Positions 57,822-64,000 of a stretch of 64,000 bases of DNA are shown here, piece after piece. Each line of letters starts with the position of its first letter. The first letter of the stretch is position 1. The notes beneath the pieces were generated by a model. The model worked only from the letters and a program-made list of their open reading frames with translations. It did no database searches and was not told where the DNA came from. The DNA is taken from NCBI GenBank assembly GCA_022820925.1, contig JAJEEO010000014.1, positions 232,116 through 296,115 of the forward strand, written 5' to 3'. A program made the position numbers and the translations under genes. Source of the DNA: Acidimicrobiia bacterium. Its GTDB lineage: Bacteria > Actinomycetota > Acidimicrobiia > Acidimicrobiales > Poriferisodalaceae.

Positions 57822-58829
57822 TCAGCCCGGCGGCCACCCGGTGTCGATCTCACCGGCCTCGAGGCCGGCCAGGACGTCGTCAAGCGTCGCCCGCATGTCG
57901 TCGGTGACGATGCTGTCGAAGTCGTGGAATGGTGCCAGACCGACCTCGCCGAGGTAGTTGCCCCCGGCAAACTCGCCGCTTTCGGCTTGAGCAACCAGGT
58001 CAGCCACTCCCGGGGTGATGAGCTTCATGGCGCTCGTCACCAGGCACGGCTGCGCCTCGGGCACCGTGTTCCATTGGTCGGTGTCGACGCCGACGCAGTA
58101 GGCGCCGTCCTGCGAGGCAATCTCGATGAGCGCCCCGTTGCCGGTGGCACCGCCGGCGCCGAAGATGATGTCGGCACCCTGGTCGAGCGCCTGCCGTGCG
58201 GTGGCAGCACCCCAGTCGGGATCGCCGAACGCTACGTCCAGACCGCCGGGGTGGTACGTGGAGATCGTCTCCACCGCCGAGTTGGTGTAGCGGGCCCCGT
58301 GCTCCCAGCCTTCCTTGAATGCCACCACGGGCGGTACCAGATCGGTGCCGAGCACGGCGCCCACGATGTTGGTCTCGGTGAGCATGCCCGCGAGCGCGCC
58401 GGCCAGGAAGCCCGACTGGTCCTCGGGGAATATCAGCCCCGCCAGATTGGGAAGCGCCTCGGCCTGGAACTGGTCGACGCCGATGAAGAAGATGTCCGGG
58501 TTCTCCTTCGCCGCGGCGATGGTGGCGTCGCCGAGGCCGAAGCCGACGGTGATGATGACGTTCACACCGTCTTCGACGAACAGGTTGATGTTGTTCTCGT
58601 AGTCCTTGGCCTCTTCGGTCTCGATGTAATCGGCCTCGGCTCCCAGCGCGGCGGCGGCCTCCTGCGCGCCCTCCCACGCCGACTGGTTGAAGCTCTTGTC
58701 GTCGACTTTGCCGGTATCGGTGACCAAGCCGATCTTGAATGCATCGCTGTCGTCGCTGCCCGTGCAGGCTGCAGCCAGCAGCGCAACGATGGCGAGCACC
58801 AGTGCCAGCCGCTTTGTCAGTCTCGTCAT
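57822..58829 (-). CDS. BMP-family nucleoside-binding lipoprotein
   Basis: Periplasmic-type binding lipoprotein of the basic-membrane-protein family, 335 residues, which binds nucleosides in characterised relatives. The signal peptide LALVLAIVALLAAACTGS has a lipobox with Cys at about residue 22. The mature protein shows FKIGLVTDTGKVDDKSFNQSAWEGAQ, IITVGFGLGDATIAAAKENPDIFFIGVDQ, GADIIFGAGGATGNGALIEIA and CVGVDTDQWNTVPEA. ATG 58829 has a GGGAGG-type ribosome site. It heads the importer operon and lies opposite mtnA-aldolase, suggesting nucleoside salvage. Confidence 0.92.
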   Translation of the reverse strand: MTRLTKRLALVLAIVALLAAACTGSDDSDAFKIGLVTDTGKVDDKSFNQSAWEGAQEAAAALGAEADYIETEEAKDYENNINLFVEDGVNVIITVGFGLGDATIAAAKENPDIFFIGVDQFQAEALPNLAGLIFPEDQSGFLAGALAGMLTETNIVGAVLGTDLVPPVVAFKEGWEHGARYTNSAVETISTYHPGGLDVAFGDPDWGAATARQALDQGADIIFGAGGATGNGALIEIASQDGAYCVGVDTDQWNTVPEAQPCLVTSAMKLITPGVADLVAQAESGEFAGGNYLGEVGLAPFHDFDSIVTDDMRATLDDVLAGLEAGEIDTGWPPG

Positions 58830-58906
58830 GGAGGCCCTCCCGTTCACACCCGTGACGTGGCCGGACCTCTGCGGCCCCGCCGGTTTGCAGGGGAGCCTAC
58901 GCGCAC

Positions 58907-59308
58907 TCATTCCTCGACGAGTTCGACCAGCGTGCCGAGATTGCCCTTCGGGTGCACAAACGCGACCGTGGTGCCGCGCGAGCCAGGTCGGGGCGCCGTG
59001 TCGATCGGCACCGCACCGGCGTCGATCATTGTCTGGAGCGCTGCGGCGCAGTCATCCACGCGGTAGCCGACGTGGTGCAGGCCCTCGCCCCGGCGCTCGA
59101 GGAATTTGGCGATGGGCGAATCGGGCCTCGTCGCGGCGGTGAGCTGGATGTAGCTGTCGGCCACCTTGATCAGCGCCTCCTCGACGCCGTCAGAGTCGAC
59201 GACCTCCCGGTGGGCCACTTCCGCGCCGAACGCTTCGGCGTAGTAGGCGACTGCAGCGTCGAGGTCGTTCACGGCGATGGCCACGTGGTCGATCTCGGTC
59301 AAGATCAT
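58907..59308 (-). CDS. mce: methylmalonyl-CoA/ethylmalonyl-CoA epimerase
   Basis: VOC-fold epimerase that interconverts the 2R and 2S forms of methylmalonyl- or ethylmalonyl-CoA, 133 residues. Features are LTEIDHVAIAVNDLDAAVAYYAEAFGAEVAHREVVDSDGVEEALIKVADSYIQL, EGLHHVGYRVDDCAAALQTMIDAG and VAFVHPKGNLGTLVELVEE; the metal His of IDHVA and LHHVG, the Gln of YIQL and the terminal Glu are present. It follows ccr on the same strand by 74 bases, which supports a role in the ethylmalonyl-CoA pathway, where the epimerase serves both substrates. Confidence 0.93.
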   Translation of the reverse strand: MILTEIDHVAIAVNDLDAAVAYYAEAFGAEVAHREVVDSDGVEEALIKVADSYIQLTAATRPDSPIAKFLERRGEGLHHVGYRVDDCAAALQTMIDAGAVPIDTAPRPGSRGTTVAFVHPKGNLGTLVELVEE

Positions 59309-59382
59309 CGGGCTGACCTGTCTTTCTGTTGGTCTGTGGTCGTGATGAGCGTCAATCGGTTCAACGGCAGCCAACTGTGTCG

Positions 59383-60750
59383 CTAGCCGGCAGCGGCGGC
59401 GGCTTCCAGCGAGGCTGCATGGCGGGCGAACTGCGTGATGCGGTCCTCGCCGATCCGCTCGCGCTTGTGGGGATCGGTGATGCCCAGACCAGGTTCGGCG
59501 GCCAGGCACAGCACGCCGAGCTTGCCCTCGTGCAGGTTGTGGTGGACCTGCCAGGCGGCCAGACCCGTTTCGTCGAGCGTGAAGGTCTTCGACAGGATCG
59601 GCTGGATGCGCCCCTGATCGATGAGCCGGTTCATCGCCCACGCCTCGGCGTAGTTGGCGAAGTGGCTCGACACGATCCGCTTCAGCTTCATCCACAGATG
59701 CCGGTTGTCGTACTCGATCATGTACCCGCTGGTGGCGGCACACGTCACGACGGTGCCGCCTCGCTTCGCGGCGAACACCGACGCTCCCATGGTGGAGCGG
59801 CCCGGGTGCTCGAACACGATGTCGGGATCGTCGCCGATGAGGCTGCGCACTTTCTTGCCGAAGCGCCGCCATTCGCCTTCGTCCTGGGTGTGATCGTCGC
59901 TCCAGAAGCGATAGCCCTCGGCACTCCGATCGATGACATGCTCGACGCCGAGCTGACCGAGCAGCTCTGCCTTGTCGGGCGAGCTGACGATTCCAACGGG
60001 AGTACCGCCGCCGTTGAGCACGAGCTGGCACGCGTAGCCGCCCAGCCCTCCGGTGGCACCCCAGACAAGCACCGAGTCGCCCTGCTTCATGCGCGCGGCG
60101 TTGTCGCCGACCAGCATCCGGTACGAGGTCGCAGCGCACAGCGCATTGACAGCCGCTTCCTCCCAGGACAGATGCGCCGGCTTGGGCATGAGCTGGTTGG
60201 CCTTGACGATGGTGAGGTCCGCCAGACCGCCGAAGTTGCTCTCGAAGCCCCAGATCCGCTGGTTGGAGGCCTTCATCGAGTCCTCGTGGGCGGCGGGATC
60301 CTGATCGTCGACGTAGTTGCAGTGAACGACCACCCTGTCGCCCGGGCGCCAATTGCGCACCGCCGAGCCGCACTGGAGCACGACGCCTGAGGCGTCCGAG
60401 CCGAGCACGTGGTAGTCGAGCGCGTGGCGGGCACCCCAAGCGCTCTCCCGGCCCAGCCGGTCCAGGAAGCCGAACGTCGGCAGGGGCTCGAAGATCGAGG
60501 TCCACACGGTGTTGAAGTTGATGGCGCTGGCCATCACCGCCAGGTACACCTCGTCGGGCGCGAGCTCGGGCGTGGCGACCTCGCCGATGTGGGTGGCCTC
60601 GCGGGGATCCTTGTCGGCCGAGGCACGGCCTTCGAACATCGTCTGCTCGTCGCGGACTACGTATGCCGCCCTGAAGCTCTCCGGGATCGGCATGGCCTCG
60701 AGTTCGGGACCGGACGCGCCGGCGGCGATGGCATCAGCGAACTGCTTCAC
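59383..60750 (-). CDS. ccr: crotonyl-CoA carboxylase/reductase
   Basis: MDR-superfamily enzyme that reductively carboxylates crotonyl-CoA to ethylmalonyl-CoA with NADPH and CO2, the key step of the ethylmalonyl-CoA pathway. The 455-residue product shows SAINFNTVWTSIFEPLPTFGFLDRLGR, HVLGSDASGVV, VHCNYVDDQDPAAHEDSMKASNQRIWGFESNFGGLADLTIVKANQLMPKPAHLSWEEAAVNALCAATSYRML, LVWGATGGLGGYACQLVLNGGG and FEHPGRSTMGASVFAAKRGGTVVTCAATSGYMIEYDNRHLWM, all Ccr wording. GTG 60750 is the assumed start, eight bases after minus-strand TAGCGT. Divergent from the thiolase gene. Confidence 0.95.
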   Translation of the reverse strand: MKQFADAIAAGASGPELEAMPIPESFRAAYVVRDEQTMFEGRASADKDPREATHIGEVATPELAPDEVYLAVMASAINFNTVWTSIFEPLPTFGFLDRLGRESAWGARHALDYHVLGSDASGVVLQCGSAVRNWRPGDRVVVHCNYVDDQDPAAHEDSMKASNQRIWGFESNFGGLADLTIVKANQLMPKPAHLSWEEAAVNALCAATSYRMLVGDNAARMKQGDSVLVWGATGGLGGYACQLVLNGGGTPVGIVSSPDKAELLGQLGVEHVIDRSAEGYRFWSDDHTQDEGEWRRFGKKVRSLIGDDPDIVFEHPGRSTMGASVFAAKRGGTVVTCAATSGYMIEYDNRHLWMKLKRIVSSHFANYAEAWAMNRLIDQGRIQPILSKTFTLDETGLAAWQVHHNLHEGKLGVLCLAAEPGLGITDPHKRERIGEDRITQFARHAASLEAAAAAG

Positions 60751-60922
60751 GGGGCCGAACGCTAACGGCGCGGCAGGACCGCGAATGCCACAATCCTGTG
60801 ACGATCTGGCCCCATCGAGCCCAGTCTCGGCAGCCGTGCAGACCGTTTCGTACACTCGCTGTCCACCCAGCCGCGGTCCAGTGCCGGAGGCTGGGCACAC
60901 CGGCACCGTTGAGGGGGTAGCG

Positions 60923-62104
60923 ATGGCTGGTTCGGTGATCGTCGGCGGCGCACGGACGCCGATCGGCAAGTTCAACGGCGGCTTGGCCTCGATGACCGGG
61001 GCACAGCTCGGCGGCGTCGCCATCGAGGCTGCCCTGGCGCGTTCCGGCGTGGGGGCCGACGACGTCGACTACGTCGTGATGGGACAGGTGCTGCAGGCGG
61101 GCCAGGGGCAGATCACGGCCCGCCAGGCCGCGACCCGTGCCGGCATCTCGATGGAAGTTCCGGCCATCACCATCAACAAGGTGTGCCTGTCGGGCCTGAA
61201 CGCCCTGTACATGGCCGACCAGATGATCTCCGCCGGTGACGCCGAGGTGGTCGTGGCGGGCGGCATGGAGTCGATGACCAACGCGCCGTACCTGCTGCCC
61301 GACGGGCGCAACGGCATGCGCATGGGCTCGGGCACGGTGCTCGACGCGATGATCCACGACGGCCTGTGGTGCGCCTTCGACGACGGGCACATGGGCGACG
61401 GCACCGAGCGGGACGCGGCGAGTGCAGGGATCGCACGCAGCGCGATGGACGAGTACTCCGCCCAGTCGCACGAACGGGCTGCCGCAGCGCAGAAGGAAGG
61501 CCGTTTCGACGACGAGATCGTGGCGGTCAGCATCCCGGTGCGCCGCGGCGACCCGCTGACGGTGCTCGACGACGAGGGCATCCGGCCCGGGACGACGGCG
61601 GACAGCCTGTCGGGGCTGCGCCCGGCGTTCGCCGCCGACGGCGCGGTGACGGCGGGCAACGCATCGCAGATCTCCGACGGCGGCTGCGCGCTGGTGGTCA
61701 TGTCGCCCGAGGCGGCCGCGGGGCGAGGCATCGAGCCGCTGGCCGAAGTCGTCTCCTACGGCATGGTGGCGGGGCCCGACACCTGCCTGCTGCGCCAGCC
61801 CGCCAATGCGATCCGCCGTGCACTGCAGCGCACCGATCTCGACGTGTCCGACCTGTCGCTGTTCGAGATCAACGAGGCGTTCGCCGCAGTTGCGGTGGCC
61901 TCAACCGAGGACCTGGGCGTCTCGCCCGAGATCGTCAACCCCAACGGCGGTGCGGTAGCGCTCGGCCATCCCATCGGCATGTCCGGTGCCCGGCTGGCAC
62001 TCACCCTCGCCCGCGAGCTGCGCCGCCGCGGCGGCGGTCTCGGCGCCGCAGCGCTCTGCGGGGGCGGCGGCCAAGGCGACGCCGTCATCCTGCGCGCCGC
62101 GTAG
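60923..62104 (+). CDS. acetyl-CoA C-acetyltransferase (thiolase)
   Basis: Condenses two acetyl-CoA to acetoacetyl-CoA, or cleaves it, 393 residues. Catalytic residues: Cys in NKVCLSGLNALYMADQMI, His in ALGHPIGMSGARLAL, and Cys in GAAALCGGGGQGDAVIL; start AGSVIVGGARTPIGKFNGGLAS and FEINEAFAAVAVAS are also typical. ATG 60923 has a GAGGGGG ribosome site. Beside ccr, it is likely the first enzyme of the ethylmalonyl-CoA route. Its last 350 bases overlap an antisense frame. Confidence 0.94.
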   Translation: MAGSVIVGGARTPIGKFNGGLASMTGAQLGGVAIEAALARSGVGADDVDYVVMGQVLQAGQGQITARQAATRAGISMEVPAITINKVCLSGLNALYMADQMISAGDAEVVVAGGMESMTNAPYLLPDGRNGMRMGSGTVLDAMIHDGLWCAFDDGHMGDGTERDAASAGIARSAMDEYSAQSHERAAAAQKEGRFDDEIVAVSIPVRRGDPLTVLDDEGIRPGTTADSLSGLRPAFAADGAVTAGNASQISDGGCALVVMSPEAAAGRGIEPLAEVVSYGMVAGPDTCLLRQPANAIRRALQRTDLDVSDLSLFEINEAFAAVAVASTEDLGVSPEIVNPNGGAVALGHPIGMSGARLALTLARELRRRGGGLGAAALCGGGGQGDAVILRAA

Positions 62105-62520
62105 CTGCCCGGCCAGCAGCCGAAGCTGCGGCGCTTCGGCGCGGCTCGAGGCAGGACGTCGGTCTTGACGCTCATGGGCTGCAGCACCGTTTCGATCGCA
62201 TCGCGGACCGCGGCCGCATCGGCGGCGGGGGCTTCGAGGTAGACGCGGCTCGCGCCGAGCAGCTCGGTCAACCGGGCGAAGGGGGCCGGGTCGGCGAGCA
62301 TGGCTCCCGCCACCGCGGCGGGCGCGGTGGCGATCCCCAGCAGCGCGCCGCACGGGTCGACAAACACCGCCGCGACGCCGTGCGGGGGAGCGCAGGCGCT
62401 CAGGCACAGTGCCCGTGCGTGACATGTCCCGGTGACGAGCACGCGCTCGTCGGGGGACGGCCGGAACACCGCGACCGGCAATTCGCGTGATGTTTGATTG
62501 TCGGGTTCGAGGGCAGCCAT
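61756..62520 (-). CDS. hypothetical protein, overlapping thiolase 3' end antisense
   Basis: Unrecognised frame of 254 residues from ATG 62520. The part outside the thiolase gene (about 138 residues) has high third-position GC and protein-like composition (VFRPSPDERVLVTGTCHARALC, GVAAVFVDPCGALLGIATAPAAVAG, FARLTELLGASRVYLEAP), so it is likely coding. The remaining 116 codons lie antisense to the thiolase and are Ser/Arg/Pro-rich, as expected for a mere shadow. Either the two genes overlap deeply or the original stop has been lost. Four Cys occur in the first 55 residues. Confidence 0.5.
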   Translation of the reverse strand: MAALEPDNQTSRELPVAVFRPSPDERVLVTGTCHARALCLSACAPPHGVAAVFVDPCGALLGIATAPAAVAGAMLADPAPFARLTELLGASRVYLEAPAADAAAVRDAIETVLQPMSVKTDVLPRAAPKRRSFGCWPGSYAARRMTASPWPPPPQSAAAPRPPPRRRSSRARVSASRAPDMPMGWPSATAPPLGLTISGETPRSSVEATATAANASLISNSDRSDTSRSVRCSARRIALAGWRSRQVSGPATMP

Positions 62521-62608
62521 GGCACTCCTCACGAGTGCAGGCCGCAGGGAACGTGCCGCCGGGACCGTACGCAGCCGGCGAGGCCGGGTCCAGCGGATTT
62601 CGCCCGGA

Positions 62609-63205
62609 TCAGGGCGTGAGGGCGCGGCGGTTGTTCAGGGCGCGTTCGAGCGTCAGCTCGTCGGCGTATTCGAGATCGCCGCCGACCGGCAGCCCGCTGG
62701 CGAGCCGGCTCACCTTGACGCCGAGCGGTTCGAGCTGGCGGGCGAGGTACATCGCCGTCGTGTCGCCCTCGATGTTGGGGTTGGTGCACACGATCAGCTC
62801 GGTGACCTGCTCGTCATCGAGCCGTGCGAGCAGCTCGCGGATGCGCAGCTGCTCGGGGCCCACGCCTTCGAGCGGGTTGAGCGCTCCGCCGAGCACGTGG
62901 TAGCGACCGCGGAAACCGGCCTTCTCCATGGCGACCACGTCACGGGGCTCTTCCACCACGCAGACCAGGCCGTTGCGCCGGGTCTCGTCAGCGCAGTAGG
63001 CGCACGGGTCGGATTCGCTGAGGTTCCAGCACTGCGTGCAGAACCCGACACGCTCAGCCGCCGCCGTGATCGTCTCTGCCAGGCGGCGTGCATCGGCCGC
63101 AGGCCGCTTGAGGAGCCAGAACGTGATGCGCTGCGCGCCCTTGGGGCCGATGCCGGGCAGGCGGCTGAGCTCGTCGATCAGGTCGTCGACCGCATCGTCG
63201 TACAC
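62609..63205 (-). CDS. recR: recombination protein RecR
   Basis: RecF-pathway recombination mediator, 198 residues. It has the helix-hairpin-helix LIDELSRLPGIGPKGAQRITFWLL, the four-Cys zinc finger (FCTQCWNLSESDPCAYCAD), and a Toprim domain (GLVCVVEEPRDVVAMEKAGFRGRYHVLGGALNPLEGVGPEQLRIRELL, then VTELIVCTNPNIEGDTTAMYLARQL). Length is standard. It follows dnaX by 34 bases, the classic dnaX-recR pair. Confidence 0.96.
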   Translation of the reverse strand: MYDDAVDDLIDELSRLPGIGPKGAQRITFWLLKRPAADARRLAETITAAAERVGFCTQCWNLSESDPCAYCADETRRNGLVCVVEEPRDVVAMEKAGFRGRYHVLGGALNPLEGVGPEQLRIRELLARLDDEQVTELIVCTNPNIEGDTTAMYLARQLEPLGVKVSRLASGLPVGGDLEYADELTLERALNNRRALTP

Positions 63206-63239
63206 GTCAGTCCCCGCCGCCGGTGGTGGATCAAGGCTG

Positions 63240-64000
63240 TCAGGTGGTGGCCTCGTCGTCGCGGACCACCTTCGAGCCCGGGAACCGATCGAGGATCCGT
63301 TGCACCTTGGCCTCCTGCGAGGCGGCCCCCGATGCTGGTGGGGCCGCGGGCGCGTCCGAGACGGGGCTGCCAGCGCCGGGCTCGGCAGCAGGGCTGCCGG
63401 AGGCTGGGGATGCTGCCGAGGCGATGCTCCGATCGGTCGCGTAGGCGTCGGCGGGCACCGGTGCGGGGGTCGGCGGTGCCTTCGTGTCCGGCGCCCCGGT
63501 GGTCGACGGAGACTCGGCGCTGCCCTGGGCGGCGGGCGGGACCACTTCGAGCCGAATCGTCTGGTCGAGCAGGTCCGACAGAATCGCCTCCACCTCGTTC
63601 TGCCGCCGGCGGGCCTGCTCGATCGGCACGCCTTCGCTGAGCCGCACGCTCACGACGTTGCGGTCGTGAGCGACAACGGTCACTTCGCGGAACAGTCCTG
63701 CGGCGACCGGACGCAGCTTCCCGACCACCTGCACCTCCCACGTGCGCTGCAGGTCATCGGCCGTCATGGCGGTCCGACGTGCAGGTCCGGACGTCGCATC
63801 CGCGGGGGTCGGCGCGTCCGGCGTGACGGTCGGCACCTCGTCGGGTGCCGCTGCGGGTGCCGGTTCGGCCGGCGCAGCGGGCGTGGCCGATGTGGGCGAC
63901 GGCGTGGGCGGCGGCGGAGACGGCGGTGCGGGCGCCGGGGCCGCGGGTGCAGGCGGCGGTGCAGGTGCAGGCGATTCGAGCGATGGCGGCGCGGAGGTCG
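63240..64000 (-). CDS. dnaX: DNA polymerase III subunit gamma/tau (partial, C-terminus)
   Basis: Clamp-loader subunit of the replicative polymerase; only the C-terminal 252 codons are in the window and the frame runs off the right edge. The visible part begins with a long Pro/Ala-rich linker, then a folded domain (TADDLQRTWEVQVVGKLRPVAAGLFREVTVVAHDRNVVSVRLSEGVPIEQARRRQNEVEAILSDLLDQTIRLEVV), a second Pro/Ala/Ser linker and a short end (KVQRILDRFPGSKVVRDDEATT). Such a layout and the adjacency to recR identify DnaX. An apparent start at 63836 is internal. Confidence 0.87.
   Translation of the reverse strand, partial: TSAPPSLESPAPAPPPAPAAPAPAPPSPPPPTPSPTSATPAAPAEPAPAAAPDEVPTVTPDAPTPADATSGPARRTAMTADDLQRTWEVQVVGKLRPVAAGLFREVTVVAHDRNVVSVRLSEGVPIEQARRRQNEVEAILSDLLDQTIRLEVVPPAAQGSAESPSTTGAPDTKAPPTPAPVPADAYATDRSIASAASPASGSPAAEPGAGSPVSDAPAAPPASGAASQEAKVQRILDRFPGSKVVRDDEATT

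Overview
The window is 64 kb of GC-rich, densely packed chromosome from an actinobacterium. Three WhiB-like proteins, actinobacterial Tad pilus genes, a GlnII/GSI/GlnR-like nitrogen cluster and many leaderless -10-to-start arrangements support this. Together with the ethylmalonyl-CoA genes they fit Acidimicrobiia best, but the class is an inference. No phage, CRISPR array, insertion sequence or rRNA was seen.

Layout. 1-2 kb: phosphate uptake (pstS, partial pstC) behind a clear Pho box. 2-3.2 kb: two WhiB-like genes and tatA. 3.3-7.0 kb: Tad/Flp pilus operon. 7.2 kb: tRNA-Sec. 7.6-14 kb: sigma factor, nadE, glnII, glnA, GlnR-like regulator. 14-18.8 kb: small enzymes, a fused molybdenum hydroxylase, erpA, mrp. 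18.8-22.2 kb: selA and selB with a hairpin plus tRNA-like sequence between them. 22.3-30.2 kb: whiB, NfeD protease, receiver protein, tRNA-Pro, dehydrogenase, asd/lysC, cyclophilin, aat. 30.2-40.3 kb: ethylmalonyl-CoA mutase, a membrane HTTM-DCC protein, CoA-transferase, acyl-CoA carboxylase (beta and epsilon), exonuclease, acyl-CoA ligase. 40.4-50.5 kb: MttB-family methyltransferase, TetR, and the menaquinone genes, led by a MerR-isochorismate synthase fusion and a split menD. 50.7-58.8 kb: mtnA, an aldolase-dehydrogenase and a nucleoside-type ABC importer. 58.9-62.1 kb: epimerase, crotonyl-CoA carboxylase/reductase, thiolase. 62.6-64 kb: recR and partial dnaX.

How it works together. Thiolase, Ccr, epimerase, Ecm and the acyl-CoA carboxylase describe much of an ethylmalonyl-CoA pathway for assimilating acetyl units. 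MenF/D/H/C/E convert chorismate to OSB-CoA. selC, selA and selB give selenocysteine insertion, although no selD and no selenoprotein were recognised here. MtnA with an aldolase and a nucleoside importer suggests salvage of 5'-modified nucleosides.

The most unusual content is between genes. Five copies of a 117-120 base two-stem palindromic element lie in the same orientation. Their stems differ in sequence but keep pairing, and the same A-C mismatch and AA bulge recur. A second dispersed repeat of about 50-90 bases occurs four times, once in frame inside the ecm coding sequence. Several elements border stretches where the plus strand is enriched in G and T whichever way the gene runs.
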